Positions 38,045 through 49,240 of a stretch of DNA of 64,000 nt are shown piece after piece. Source of the DNA: Viola odorata (lineage: Eukaryota; Streptophyta; Magnoliopsida; Malpighiales; Violaceae); NCBI GenBank assembly GCA_963691705.1, contig OY829539.1, positions 57,696,327-57,760,326 of the forward strand. Direction: 5' to 3'. The number at the start of each line of letters is the position of its first letter. Within the stretch, counting starts at the first letter, position 1. Below the pieces are notes generated by a model that worked only from the letters and a program-made list of their open reading frames with translations, was not told the DNA's origin and did no database searches. A program made the translations under genes and the position numbers.

Positions 38045-38601
38045 TGATAACAATAGACCTAACACCTAGGGCATTTTCGTCTTTACACCCCGCGTTAGGG
38101 ACAGAACGCAGTTATACCTACTGGACGACCAACCTCGAGGCTATCGCCCTTTATCAAGCGATCAGCGCTGGGATCCCACGAGGTCACTTTGTCATGACCA
38201 GGCGTTATCCCATCCCAGACTGAGCGCACCGTTCCTTGAGGAAGGTAGGCGTTACCTTGCCTAGGTAACGCCTATCCCCATATATATCTAACGCAACGGT
38301 AGCACACCGTTGACGGGGAATGTCAACCTCTGATAGGCCCATTAGCGCCCTTTATGGCCGAGCCCCCCCAGAAAACACCCCGATTTTCGCCTATAAATAC
38401 CCCCATAATCAAGGAAGAAGGTAGGCCGAAGATCGCTGGAAAAAGCTCTGCTACTTTGACCACTCATACTAACTTAAGCATCGGAGTGTTTACGCCGGGA
38501 CCCCCTCCCGGCGCCCTGCAGGTACACCGGACAACCGCGCGCGTGGAATCCAAGGAGCCATTCTCCCCTTCTACCCTTCGCCAACGGTCAGAATCTTATC
38601 A
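38045..38601 (+). mobile_element. solo LTR (probably Ty3/gypsy type)
   Basis: A 557-bp insertion begins TGATAA and ends TTATCA, flanked by TGTAC (38040-38044) and CGTAC (38602-38606). The uninterrupted units read GAGTTGCGTACCACG, so the borders are exact and the target duplication is 5 bp. It is markedly more GC-rich than its surroundings. It holds a TATA-like CTATAAATACCCCC (about 38391) followed by a CTTAAGCATCGGAGTG motif seen in many plant gypsy LTRs. No internal retroelement sequence is nearby, so it is a recombination remnant. Confidence 0.88.
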
Positions 38602-39313
38602 CGTACCACGAAAAATAACAAGTATGGTCTCTTTTTAAAAAGTGTTTAAAAAGCATTGTTATAAAAGTAAAATAAGAAAAGCCCAACAAATGTGCCAACA
38701 CTAACATATATTTCTTTCATCACAAGACTATATTGCCAATCATTTATCATATGATAAGGTTGGATACAATTGGTGGATAAAGAATGTTGTAGGAGAGGCA
38801 TATAGATGTAGGATGCACAACATCCTCAAATCATGCTATTTGTAAGATAAAGGAAGAAAGAGAGCATAGACAATTAGCAAGCATGGAGAGATCATCCACT
38901 AGACATGACGTTGTGCTATTGGAAGAATGACAAAATTGCAAAAACTTGAGCAATTCTCCATACCTTCATTGAAGCTACTAGGCTCAAGAGGTTGAGAAAG
39001 CCTCTATTTTTTAGTCCCGTCAACCTTTCTACCCAACCAGTAGGGGAAAAGACCTATTCAATGTTCTCTTTTCCCTTTTGCAACACTTCTCCAACAATAG
39101 TGTTACTATGATTTAAAGGTGGAATTCATATTGTGGATCACAAGTTATAATCTCACCAATATATGTGAGAACGCTTACTGATAAAAATTGTGCCAATAGA
39201 CCACTTATGACTTAAAATAATTGCTGAAATAAAGTTTAATAACTCAAGAAATCAACGTTTTATAAAAACGGGATACTCTACGGAAAAAGAAGAAGCAGAA
39301 CAACATTGCATAC

Positions 39314-39528
39314 CTTGTTTTAGTGCTATGTAAGCAACTTTTGTTGCACTTAGTTCCGCTTGTTTCTAAGTTCTTGTTTCCTAACCTCTAAAAGACTTCC
39401 CTCCGATTTCGACAGTCGAAGTAAATATTGGTGCATAAGCTTTGACAGATTTGGTTAAGCTATAAGTTGGAAACATGGCCTCTTTTTTAAGCTACTTCTT
39501 GTAAGAGATTCTTATAAGCAGATTCATC
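39314..39528 (-). pseudogene. DRB4-like dsRBD2 exon, unit B
   Basis: The minus strand reads a YKNLLQEVA-like start, an in-frame stop, then PTYSLTKSVKAYAPIFTS and TVEIGGKSFRG before further stops. The splice acceptor is destroyed (TAG to TGG). Degenerate remnant of a dsRNA-binding domain. Confidence 0.75.
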
Positions 39529-40190
39529 CCACACGTAATGACTAAACAATACTAATAATTTCAAAAAGGCTAAGAAAAAAAGAAAGAAAGAGGTGACACT
39601 AGGTTTGCAACTGAGCTTTGAATAATTGTTGTGAATCTATAAAAAGCAAGAAGTAGTTGTTCAAGATGTAAGATGAAAGGCGAGCAATAAAATTGTGGAG
39701 GCCCTTATATGAAGTAGATTTCACTACCAAGACAAAACACTGTGATAACAAAGCATATATGGTATTGTGATGATAATAAAGCAATATAAGATGCATGTGT
39801 TTTGCTTAATTTAACTAGTACAAAAGTCAAAAAAATTATGATACAACAAAAAGAATAGGAGCTTGGACTCAGGAGACAATCAAAGTTGACAGCAAAAAGA
39901 TCACGGATCATCTATGGAGAATTTTTTTCTTTTTGTTAAGCAACATTTCTGATACGTTTAATGTGAAAGGAGGATCACTCACTACAACTGATGGCTTGAA
40001 AGCACTGATTTTTATCTAGCATATTGGCCTTATGATTCCAAGAAACTCCTTGCTTTCCAAAACCACAAGTTTATAGCTTAAATTTATACAAATTATTTTT
40101 ATCTTATTCTAAATTAATTGATTTCAATTTAGTTATTTTGCATAATATTTGATGAAATGGAAAGATTGAGTGCTAGTAATTTTTTTGGCA

Positions 40191-42450
40191 ATGACATCTA
40201 TCATGCCCCTATCTTCCGATAATAAAAAAAGATTTCAATTACAATCTAATTGATTCTCATAAGAAGTCATCCACATATAGAAAAAAAGGTCCACATTATT
40301 TAGAAGCACATCTCCCTTTAGAACTATAAATAGGAAATTATTGATTTTGTCATCACATCATATTTTTGCCAAAGGTCCCTCCATAACTCCATTTTTGTCT
40401 CTCATGTCCTGTCTCCAAAAAAATGATTCTTTTTTAACCTAAACATATATTTCAGTAACCTCTTCATTACACATCAGAGGCTAAAAGTGTTATATATCAA
40501 GGGCATTATCAATAAGAGATAATAAAGGTAAATGTTAGTTAAGACTAAAATATCACATCTATACAAAGTACAAAAGTATATAGTTAACGTATGAGTACAT
40601 AGCCACAAAAATGTGCATGTGAGATAGGATGACAATGAGTTGCGTACCACGAAAAACAACCACATTTCTTTGGTCTCTTTATTTAATCTAGATATACTTT
40701 AAAAAGTGTTTAAAATGCATTGTTATAAAAGTAAAATAGGAAAAGCCCAACAAATATGCCAACATTAACATATATTTCTTCTATCACAACACTATATTGC
40801 CAATCATTTATCTTATAGTAGGATTAGATACAATTACCGGATTGAGAATGTTGTAGGAGAGACATATGGATGCAGGATGCACAACATCCTCAAATCTTAC
40901 TATTTGTATGATAAAGGAAGAAAGAGAGCATAAAATATTAACAAGCATGAAGAGATTATCCACTAGATATGACATTTTGCTATTAGAAGAATGACAAAAT
41001 TGCAAGAATATGAGCAATTCTCCTTACCTTCATTGAAGCTGTTGGGCTCAAGAGGCTGAGATAACCTTCATTTTTTAGGCTCGTCAAACCTTTCTACCCG
41101 ACCAGTTGGGGAAAATACCCCTTTCATATCCTCTTTTCCCTTTTACAACACCTCTCCAACAACAGTGTTACTATAATCTGATTGTGGAATTCATATTGTG
41201 GATCACAAGTTAAAATCTCACCAATATAAATAAAAATGCTTACTGATAAAAATTGTATCATATACCTACTGACCATTTATGACTTAAAATAATTGCTGAA
41301 ATAAAGATTAAGAATTCATGAAATCAATGTTTTACCAAAATGGGATACTCTAGCATGGAGAGAAATTTTTTTAAAAAAAAACAGAACAAACATGCATACC
41401 TTGTTTTAGTGGTAAGCAACTTTTGCTACACTTAGTTCCACTTGTTTCTTAGTTCTTGCTTCCTGACCTCTAAAAGACTTCCCCTTGATTTCAACACTCG
41501 AAATAAAGATTGGTGTATGGGCTTCGCTAGATTTGGGTAAGCTATAAGTTGGAAAATGATGACCTTTTTTCAAAGATAGTTCTTCTAAGAGATTCTTATA
41601 AGCTGGTTCATCCTACACGTAATAACAAAACAATACAAATAATTTTAAAAAGGCAGAGATAAAAGAAAGAAAGGGTCGACACGCGAAAGATAATGTCAAA
41701 ATCATAGATCTCGATAAAAAAAATATCAATAGCATGTCGACCTGCCTCTTCAACTCCAGGCAATAGTGGGAATGTAACTTTAGCAGCAGCATGCTCAACT
41801 CTACTCAATGTGGGAAAGAATTCTTCAGATGTATAAGATTGTTCACCAACAGTAACCTTGCACTTGAAGCGATAAGCATGTGGGGGACCCTTACGCTCTC
41901 AAGAATAGATATATAGAGAAAGGTTTCTCTTTTAATAATATGTTTGCAACTGAGTTTTGAATAACTGTTCTGAATCTATAAAAAGCAAGAAATAGTTGTT
42001 CAAGATGTAAGATGAAAGACGAGCAACAAAATTGTGGAGGCCCTTATATGAAGTAGATTTCACCATCAAGACAAGACACCGTGATAACAAAGCATATATG
42101 GTATTGTAATGATAATAATGCAACATAAAATACTTGTGTTTTGCTTATTTAACTAGTACAAAAGACAAGAAAATTGTGACACGACAAAAAGAATAGGTGT
42201 TTGGATTCTCGAGACAAACAATCAAAGCTAGTAGCAAAAAGATCCACTCACTACAATAGATGGCTTGAAAACACTGATTTTTATCTAGCATATTGGCCTT
42301 ATGATTCTAAGAAACTCCATACTTTCCAGAACCACAAGTTTTATAGCTCAAGTTTATGCATATTCTTTTTATCTTATTTTAATTTAATTTATTTCAATTT
42401 TGTTATTTTGCATAACATTTCATGATAGAGAAATGGAAAGATTTTTTTGG
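40191..42450 (-). repeat. DRB-containing repeat unit C
   Basis: Uninterrupted unit of about 2.26 kb, the best reference for empty target sites. It contains C-terminal exon, dsRBD2 and dsRBD1 remnants in the minus-strand order expected of one gene. Confidence 0.88.
41068..41975 (-). pseudogene. DRB4-like two-dsRBD gene, unit C
   Basis: Three minus-strand exons are seen. dsRBD1 is 41975-41742 (QLFKTQLQTY, GPPHAYRFKCKVTVGEQSYT, SRVEHAAAKV) with two in-frame stops. dsRBD2 is 41612-41400 (YKNLLEELSLKKGHHFPTYS, TPIFISSVEIKGKSFRGQEA), open until a 4-nt deletion near its end. The tail exon is about 41180-41068 (SPTGRVERFDEPKK then stop). DRB4-type proteins bind dsRNA and assist Dicer-like enzymes. 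The dsRBD spacing and motifs fit that subfamily. No initiator exon was recognised. Non-functional. Confidence 0.82.
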
Positions 42451-42870
42451 TAATGATATCCATCATGCCCCTATCTTCCGATAATAAATAAAAAGATTTT
42501 AATTACAATCTAATTGATTCCTATAAAAAGTCACGGATCCACCTATAAAAAAAAGATCCACATTATTTAGAAGCCTATCTCCCTTTAGAACTACAAAAAG
42601 AAAATTATTGATTTTGTCATCACATTATATTTTTGCGAGGTCTCCCAAATGTCTTGCCTCTAAAAAAAATGATTCTTTTTTAACCTAAAAAATGTTGAAC
42701 TTTTAGAATTAAATTATTTATGGGGTGTGGATTAGTCTGGTTCGAAAAAAGTGAATTTTATAGTTTGTTAAGATAGACAGTATATTTACAATTAAGGATG
42801 GTGAGAGCAATAAAGTTGCAATTATGAAGCGCTAGACAAAGGATATAACCACAATTTTAAACTTCAACCA
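42451..42870 (-). repeat. partial repeat unit D
   Basis: Starts with the CATGCCCCTATCTTCCGATA landmark (about 42464) and GATCCACATTATTTAGAAG, then leaves the array and runs into the upstream region of the EMB1611-like gene. It carries no dsRBD sequence. Its counterpart is unit G at 51511-51888. Confidence 0.8.
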
Positions 42871-43465
42871 CCTCAAAAAGACCCCTCATAGTAAGATATG
42901 TCACTCGAAGAGATTATTGAATCACTCAACAATAATATCTAAAACCATTCACATAAATCAAGTTTTAATTATGCAGTACTAGCTTCTTTTTTAATATATT
43001 ATATTTTTTTAAAGAAAAATAATATATATTATATTGTAAACATTATCTAAAAATAGTAAGGATGTATCGAGACATAGATATTTAAATTTGGTAAAAATAA
43101 GTAATTAAATAATTAAATAAATATAAAATACAATACGAATACTATAGTATATTCTTAATGGACTTGGGCAAAGCTTTAAAATGAGAAACCCACCTGAATG
43201 GGCCCAACCCTTAAAAATGATCATCGGTTGCGTTAGCCGTCCTGCTCTAATCTGAAACGAAACCAGAGGCAATTTTCTTTCTAGCGAATAGAGAAATACT
43301 AGTACGAACCAAGGGGGTTTAGCGTTTCTCTTCTTCATCCCGCTGTTAGCCTCAGGTAGTGTTAGGGTTTATGGGTTTTCTCGTTTGTTACATTCGAAGA
43401 ATGGTGCATTACTCTCCCTAATTTCGCATTGGCCATCAAATAGCCGAATCATATCAATTGAGGTC
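42871..43465 (+). promoter_or_regulatory. promoter and 5' leader of truncated gene copy 1
   Basis: Matches 53519-54068 upstream of the intact copy. It differs by about 60 bp around 42885-42945 and about 18 bp around 42990-43010 that are absent from the downstream copy. It ends with a leader containing GTGTTAGGGTTTATGGG. Confidence 0.6.
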
Positions 43466-46400
43466 ATGGCTGCTGATTTGCCTGTTGAAGACGCTGCTCA
43501 GCTCAATTCCTGCTGCAAACCGGTACTTTCCATTCTAGTATTATTTGTTTGAATTATTTTCATCTGATCATTCAACTATGGCTTACGTTTTTGTTACTGT
43601 TTATTAACAGTGGAGAGACCGTTGTTCAAAGTTGAAAGCGGGAAGGGAATGTTTAAGGGAAGCCGTCAAGGTTCTTGATAACGGTGTTATAAAAAAGGAC
43701 GAGGAAATCAGTCAGCTCAGGGAACTTCTTGAGAGGGAGAAAAAAGGTACTAATCTTTTTGTTGTTACTTCAGTTCCTCTTTTTTTGGTGGGGGTTGGTG
43801 GTGGTAAATGAATGAGCCTTTGTTTGCCTATGCTGAAGAATTGGATATCGTGCTTCTGCAGCTAGGGAGGAAGCGCAGGCTAGGGCAGAAGCTGCTGAAG
43901 ATGTGAAAGAGGCAAAAAGAAGCAGCGTTGGGGAAGATAGGAGTGGGGAGGTAAAGTTTCTTCAAGATTCTGTAGCCAAAGCGCAAAAGGAAATCAGCCA
44001 GCTCAAGGAACTTCTTCGGCAGGAGAAAAATGGTAATGGTTTGTTGTTGTTTCGAAGATTTGGTTATATATATACTGGGTTAATTACTTTGGTTGAGGTG
44101 GAAGAGCCTTTCTTTCCAACAATGTTTAAAACTTGGATGTTGTCCTTCTGTTGCAAGAGAAGAAGAGCGGGCTAGGTTACAAACTGAGAAAGGCATGAAA
44201 GAGGAAGAAGTGGCTGCCAGAGTTTCTTTAGAGAATGAAATTTCCGTTCTCAAGTCCCAAGTCATGTCATTGAAGCAAAAGGGAAGTGCAGAGGTTGAAG
44301 ATAAAAGAGGTCAGGAAAAGTCTCTTCCTGATTGTGCAGCCAAAGCAGAGAGAGAAATAAACCAGCTCAAGGAACTTCTTGAGAAAGAGAGGAAAAGGGC
44401 AGATTCAGAGAAGAGGATTGCTGAGGCAGAGAAGAAGAAAGCTGCTGAAGCATGGACGTATGTGAAAAAGGAAAAGACTCAGGCTGATGAGCAGCGGAAG
44501 TTTTCTAATATTGAAAGGAAAAAGGCTGAGGAATATAGGCTTCAGTTGGAGAGCATGAAGAAAGAAGCAGCTGAAGCCAATTCAAAGTTGGCTTCTGTGA
44601 CCCGGAAAATGGACGAGTTTAGAACAATGTTTGAAGCTGAAAAGTGTAAGGTAATAGAAGAGCAAAAGCGTGGCGATTCAGAGATGGGAAAAGTGGTGGA
44701 GCAGCGAAAGCTTGCTGAAGAAAGCAAGAAGAAGGTAATTGAAGAAAAAATGCGTGCTGAGGTGTTGAAGAAAAAAGTTAATGAAGCCAAATTAAAGTTG
44801 GTCTCTAAGACTTTGAAGTATAAAGTGGCAAGTAGCAAGTTAGAAGCAGAAAAGCATAAAGTGGTTAAGGAAAGAAAACGTGCACATTCAGAGATGGTGA
44901 AAGCAGAAGAGCAAAGAAAGCTTGCAGAAGAGCGGGCTAGGTTACAAACTGAGAAAGGCATGAAAGAGGAAGAAGTGGCTGCCAGAGTTTCTTTAGAGAA
45001 TGAAATTTCCGTTCTCAAGTCCCCAGTCATGTCATTGAAGCAAAATGGAAGTGCAGAGGTTGAAGATAAAAGAGGTCAGGAAAAGTCTCTTCCAGATTGT
45101 GCGGCCAAAGCAGAGGGAGAAATAAACCAGCTCAAGGAACTTCTTGAGAAAGAGAGGAAAAGGGCAGATTCAGAGAAGAGGATTGCTGAGGCAGAGAAGA
45201 AGAAAGCTGCTGAAGCATGGACGTATGTGAAAAAGGAAAAGACTCAGGCTGATGAGCAGCGGAAGTTTTCTCATATTGAAAGGAAGAAGGCTGAGGAATA
45301 TAGGCTTCAGTTGGAGAGCATGAAGAAAGAAGCAGCTGAAGCCAATTCAAAGTTGGCTTCTGTGACCCGGAAAATGGACGAGTTTAGAACAATGTTTGAA
45401 GCTGAAAAGTGTAAGGTAATAGAAGAGCAAAAGCGTGGCGATTCAGAGATGGGAAAAGTGGTGGAGCAGCGAAAGCTTGCTGAAGAAAGCAAGAAGAAGG
45501 TAATTGAAGAAAAATTGCGTGCTGAGGTGTTGAAGAAAAAAGTTAATGAAGCCAAATTAAAGTTGGACTCTAAGACTTTGAAGTATAAAGTGGCAAGTAG
45601 CAAGTTAGAAGCAGAAAAGCATAAAATGGTTAAGGAAAGAAAACGCGCACATTCAGAGATGGTGAAAGCAGAAGAGCAAAGAAAGCTTGCAGAAGAGCGG
45701 GCTAGGTTACAAACTGAGAAAGGCATGAAAGAGGAAGAAGTGGCTGCCAGAGTTTCTTTAGAGAATGAAATTTCTGTTCTCAAATCCCAAGTCATGTCAT
45801 TGAAGCAAAATGGAAGTGCAGAGGTTGAAGATAAAAGAGGTCAGGAAAAGTCTCTTCCAGATTGTGCAGCCAAAGCAGAGGGAGAAATAAACCAGCTCAA
45901 GGAACTTCTTGAGAAAGAGAGGAAAAGGGCAGATTCAGAGAAGAGGATTGCTGAGGCAGAGAAGAAGAAAGCTGCTGAAGCATGGACGTATGTGAAAAAG
46001 GAAAAGACTCAGGCTGATGAGCAGCGGAAGTTTTCTAATATTGAAAGGAAGAAGGCTGAGGAATATAGGCTTCAGTTGGAGAGCATGAAGAAAGATGCAG
46101 CTGAAGCCAATTCAAAGTTGGCTTCTGTGACCCAGAAAATGGACGAGTTTAGAACAATGTTTGAAGCTGAAAAGTGTAAGGTAATAGAAGAGCAAAAGCG
46201 TGGCGATTCAGAGATGGGAAAAGTGGTGGAGCAGCGAAAGCTTGCTGAAGAAATCAAGAAGAAGGCAATGGAAGAAAAATTGCGTGCTGAGGTGTTGAAG
46301 AAACAAGTTGATGAAGCCAAATTAAAGTTGGTCTCTAAGACTTTGAAGTATAAAGAGGCAAGTAGCAAGTTTGAAGCAGAAAAGCATAAAGTGGTTAAGG

Positions 46401-48019
46401 AAAGAAAACGTGCACATTCAGAGATGGTGAAAGCAGAAGAGCAAAGAAAGCTTGCAGAAGAGAATAGGAAGATGGCAATGGATGAAAAATCCCGTGCGGA
46501 TCAGCTGTCTCATCAGCTCGAAGAATATAGAATTAAGATTGAGGAACTACAGAGAGAGGAAAGGGAACTTGTTTCCTCCATAGTAGATGCTGAGGGTTCT
46601 GCTATTCTATCTGTCAAAGGTAGAAGTGCTGAAACCACAAAAGTGAAAGTTTTGAAAAAACAACTGAAGCTTGAAAAGGCAAGACTAAAACATGCTAAAG
46701 AAGTGGCAGATTTGGAAAAAAGGCATACTGGCATCCTATTGCAAGAACTATCTTGCTTGAAACTGGATTTTTTTCAAATTTCATGTCGACTGAATGCACT
46801 GACTACACCTTTCTCGGTGGGCGCTGAAGACAAGGAAAAGGTTAGCTTCTAGAATTCATTTACTAGCTCTTTTGTTTACTTTTTAGTTGGAGGTATATTT
46901 TCTGCAACACTTCAGTGTTTATCAAATTTATCCATGAAGCATAGCTTACAGGTTTTGGCGCTTGTTACTCTGTTTTGGTACTGAGTGTTTTTCCTCAGAC
47001 ATGTGGTTACTGATGGCTGTTTAGGAAACTGACGGTGGGTAGGACTTTCAGTTAATATTGATACTCTTTTCTTTTTTCGTCTGAGCAGTTTTACTAATAG
47101 GGAACCAAAATAATATGACTAATTTGTTGGCTGAAAGTGTTTAGAGCTTTTTTTATAAAAGTTTGCTGATATCTTGAATGATCTTCTTTTACTTTATTCA
47201 CCTGATTTGGTAGTAGTTTATTGAATTTATTCATTTTATGTAGATGAATACGTTTTACAGAATATGATATAAACATTTACTCTCTAGCAATTGAGTCTTG
47301 TTTGTGGGGAAAATGATTAGGTTGATTGCCTTTTTTTTTATCTGTTTAAAAGGGAATAATAAAAAAGTTCTCATGTTTTATTATTGTTTGCTGCAAATAG
47401 TTATTAATCTCATTAATGGGTTGACGTAAATCACATTGTCTGTTGTCAATTTACTTCATTTTTGGCAAACATTTCTTGTATTTCTGTATTTATTCCCTAA
47501 ATGTTAAAATATCCACACATTTCCTTATGTTTGTCTTATTGGATTGTGTGATGCACTCAACAGGTCGGGGACATTGCAAACATGCAAGTATCTAAGTTGA
47601 ACAGAAGCCTTTGTGGGTTTGGACCATGCCAGCGGCATTCACAAAGTGAAAGTGAGATTCTTGAACCTAGCTGCATGGCTATAGCTGCCTCTGATCCCCT
47701 GGGGCAAACCTCCTACCGCTCTACTGATTTGCGTACGAAAGGTGGAGGGGTTTGTGGTGGATCCAGCTCAGGTATTGATTCTAAATTAGAGTCTCTACAT
47801 GGAGTTTCAAATCGAAAATTGTTAGAGAGTTCTGCAATAAATTCCAGTTCGGCTTCTTTTTCTGATGGTCAGTTGGTCGGCTCACAGGAAAGAAGTGATT
47901 TAGTTACTGCGGCAGGGAAATTTGTCGAAGAAAACTTTAATGCACGATCAACCATTTCTAGAATGTCTAATGAAAGCTACTGGAGCACCCCACAAGCACA
48001 ATCTGACAGTGGCGGCTGA
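43466..48019 (+). pseudogene. EMB1611/MEE22-like gene, truncated duplicate with triplicated coiled coil
   Basis: Exons: 43466-43522, 43611-43746, 43862-44032, 44154(or 44160)-46840 and 47564-48019. The large exon codes almost pure coiled coil. It contains three tandem 765-bp (255-residue) units, seen at 44171, 44936 and 45701 by the recurring RARLQTEKGMKEEEVAARVS, where the intact copy has one. The intron-3 acceptor is changed from CTGTAG to CTGTTG. An AG 6 nt downstream (44158-44159) would keep frame. One inserted A near 47973 shifts the last exon's frame, and the coding region stops at 48019 exactly at the duplication junction. If transcribed it would give about 1166 residues without the C-terminal half. 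Confidence 0.82.
44171..46465 (+). repeat. three tandem 765-bp coiled-coil units
   Basis: Units start at 44171, 44936 and 45701 with a period of exactly 765 bp, preserving frame. Units 1 and 2 share the second half (KEAAEAN, TRKMDEF, ESKKKVIEE). Units 2 and 3 share the first half (KQNGSAEV, AEGEINQ). Unit 3's second half matches the single unit of the downstream gene copy (KDAAEAN, TQKMDEF, EIKKKAMEE). Confidence 0.95.
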
Positions 48020-48025
48020 AAATAG

Positions 48026-49240
48026 TTGCTGAAATAAAGTTGAAAAACTCAGGAAATCAACGTTTTACAAAAACAGATACTCTTAAGAAAAGAAAAGAAA
48101 AGAAAAAAGCAGAACAACATTGCATACCTTGTTTTAGTGCTATGTAAGCAATTTTGTTGCACTTAGTTCTGCTTGTTTCTTAGTTCTTGTTTCCTGACCT
48201 CTAAAAGACTTCCCTCTGATTTCGACAGTCGAAGTAAAGATTGGTGTATGAGCTTCGCTAGATTTGGTTAAGCTATAAGTTGGAAACATGACCTCTTTTT
48301 TAAGCTACTTCTTGTAAGAGATTCTTATAAGCAGATTCAACGTAATGACAAAATAATACTAATAATTTCAAAAAGCTAAGAAAAAAGAAGATGACATGCT
48401 AAAGATAATGATAAAATCATAGATCTCGATAAATAAAATAATATCAATGGCAGGTGGATTTGCCTCTTCAACTACAAACAACAGTGAGAATGCAACTTTA
48501 GCAGCAGCATGCTTAGTTCTACTCAACGTGGGAAAGGAATTTTTAATAAGATTGTTCACAAATAGTAACCTTGCGCACTTGAAGCGGCAAGTATGTGGGG
48601 GACTCTCATGCTTGCAAGAATACACAATTAGAGCAAGGTTTCTCTTTTGACAATAGGTTTACAACTGAGCTTTGAATAATTGTTGTGAATCTATAAAAAG
48701 CAAGAAGTAGTTGTTCAAGATGTAAGATGAAAGACGAGCAATAAAATTGTGGAGGCCCTTATATGAAGTAGATTTCACCACCAAAACAAAACACTGTGAT
48801 AACAAAGCATATATGGTATTGTGATGATAATAAAACAATATAAGATGCATGTGTTTTGCTTAATTTAACTAGTACAAAAGACGAAAAAATTATGACACAA
48901 CAAAAAGAATAGGGGCTTGGACTCTGGAGACAATCAAAGTTGACAGCAAAAAGATCACAAATCATCTATGGAGAATTTTTTCTTTTTGTTAAGCAACATT
49001 TCAGATACGTTTAATGTGAAAGGAGGACCACTCAGTGCAAGTGATGGCTTGAAAGCACTGATTTTTATCTAGTATATTGGCCTTATGATTCCAATAAACA
49101 CCTTGCTTTCCAAAACCACAAGTTTATAGCTCAAATTTATGCAAATTATTTTTATCTTATTCTAAATTAATTGATTTCAATTTAGTTATTTTGCATAATA
49201 TTTGATGAAATGGAAAGATTGAGTGCCAGTAATTTTTTTG
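48026..49240 (-). repeat. DRB-containing repeat unit E (5'-truncated by duplication junction)
   Basis: Equivalent to the tail of unit B but retaining the dsRBD1 sequence that unit B has lost. It begins abruptly at the duplication junction. Confidence 0.85.
48128..48690 (-). pseudogene. DRB4-like exons, unit E
   Basis: dsRBD1 lies at about 48690-48460 (YCQKRNLALIVYSCKHESPP, later SRTKHAAAKVAF) with a stop and a frameshift in the middle. dsRBD2 is at about 48340-48128, its acceptor region deleted (no TCCTAC before the exon). Both are decayed. Confidence 0.75.

Larger units (their letters stand above)
37650..40190 (-). repeat. DRB-containing repeat unit B (carries solo LTR)
   Basis: Second unit, beginning near GGTCCACATATAGAAAAAAA (37663) and interrupted by a solo LTR at 38045-38601. 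dsRBD2 lies at 39314-39528 with its acceptor TAG changed to TGG. dsRBD1 is almost wholly deleted, only its first ~35 bp remaining at about 39602-39637. Confidence 0.85.
39220..48025. repeat. segmental tandem duplication, copy 1
   Basis: This block (tail of unit B, units C and D, gene promoter and 5' half of the EMB1611-like gene) is repeated in the same order and orientation at 48026-57101 with very few differences. The junction is at 48019-48025, where gene sequence runs directly into array sequence over a shared AAAATA. Confidence 0.92.

Noticed and set aside
39599..39911. Recurring minus-strand ORFs (LSSYILNNYFLLFIDSQQLF and relatives) as genes
   Set aside because: They read intron sequence up to the dsRBD1 acceptor TTTATAG. 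Only the part after the acceptor resembles a dsRBD.
44542..45795. Long minus-strand ORFs of 162 and 98 residues within the coiled-coil exons
   Set aside because: They are antisense shadows of the Lys/Glu-rich coiled-coil code, which rarely yields stops on the opposite strand. They recur with the 765-bp unit.
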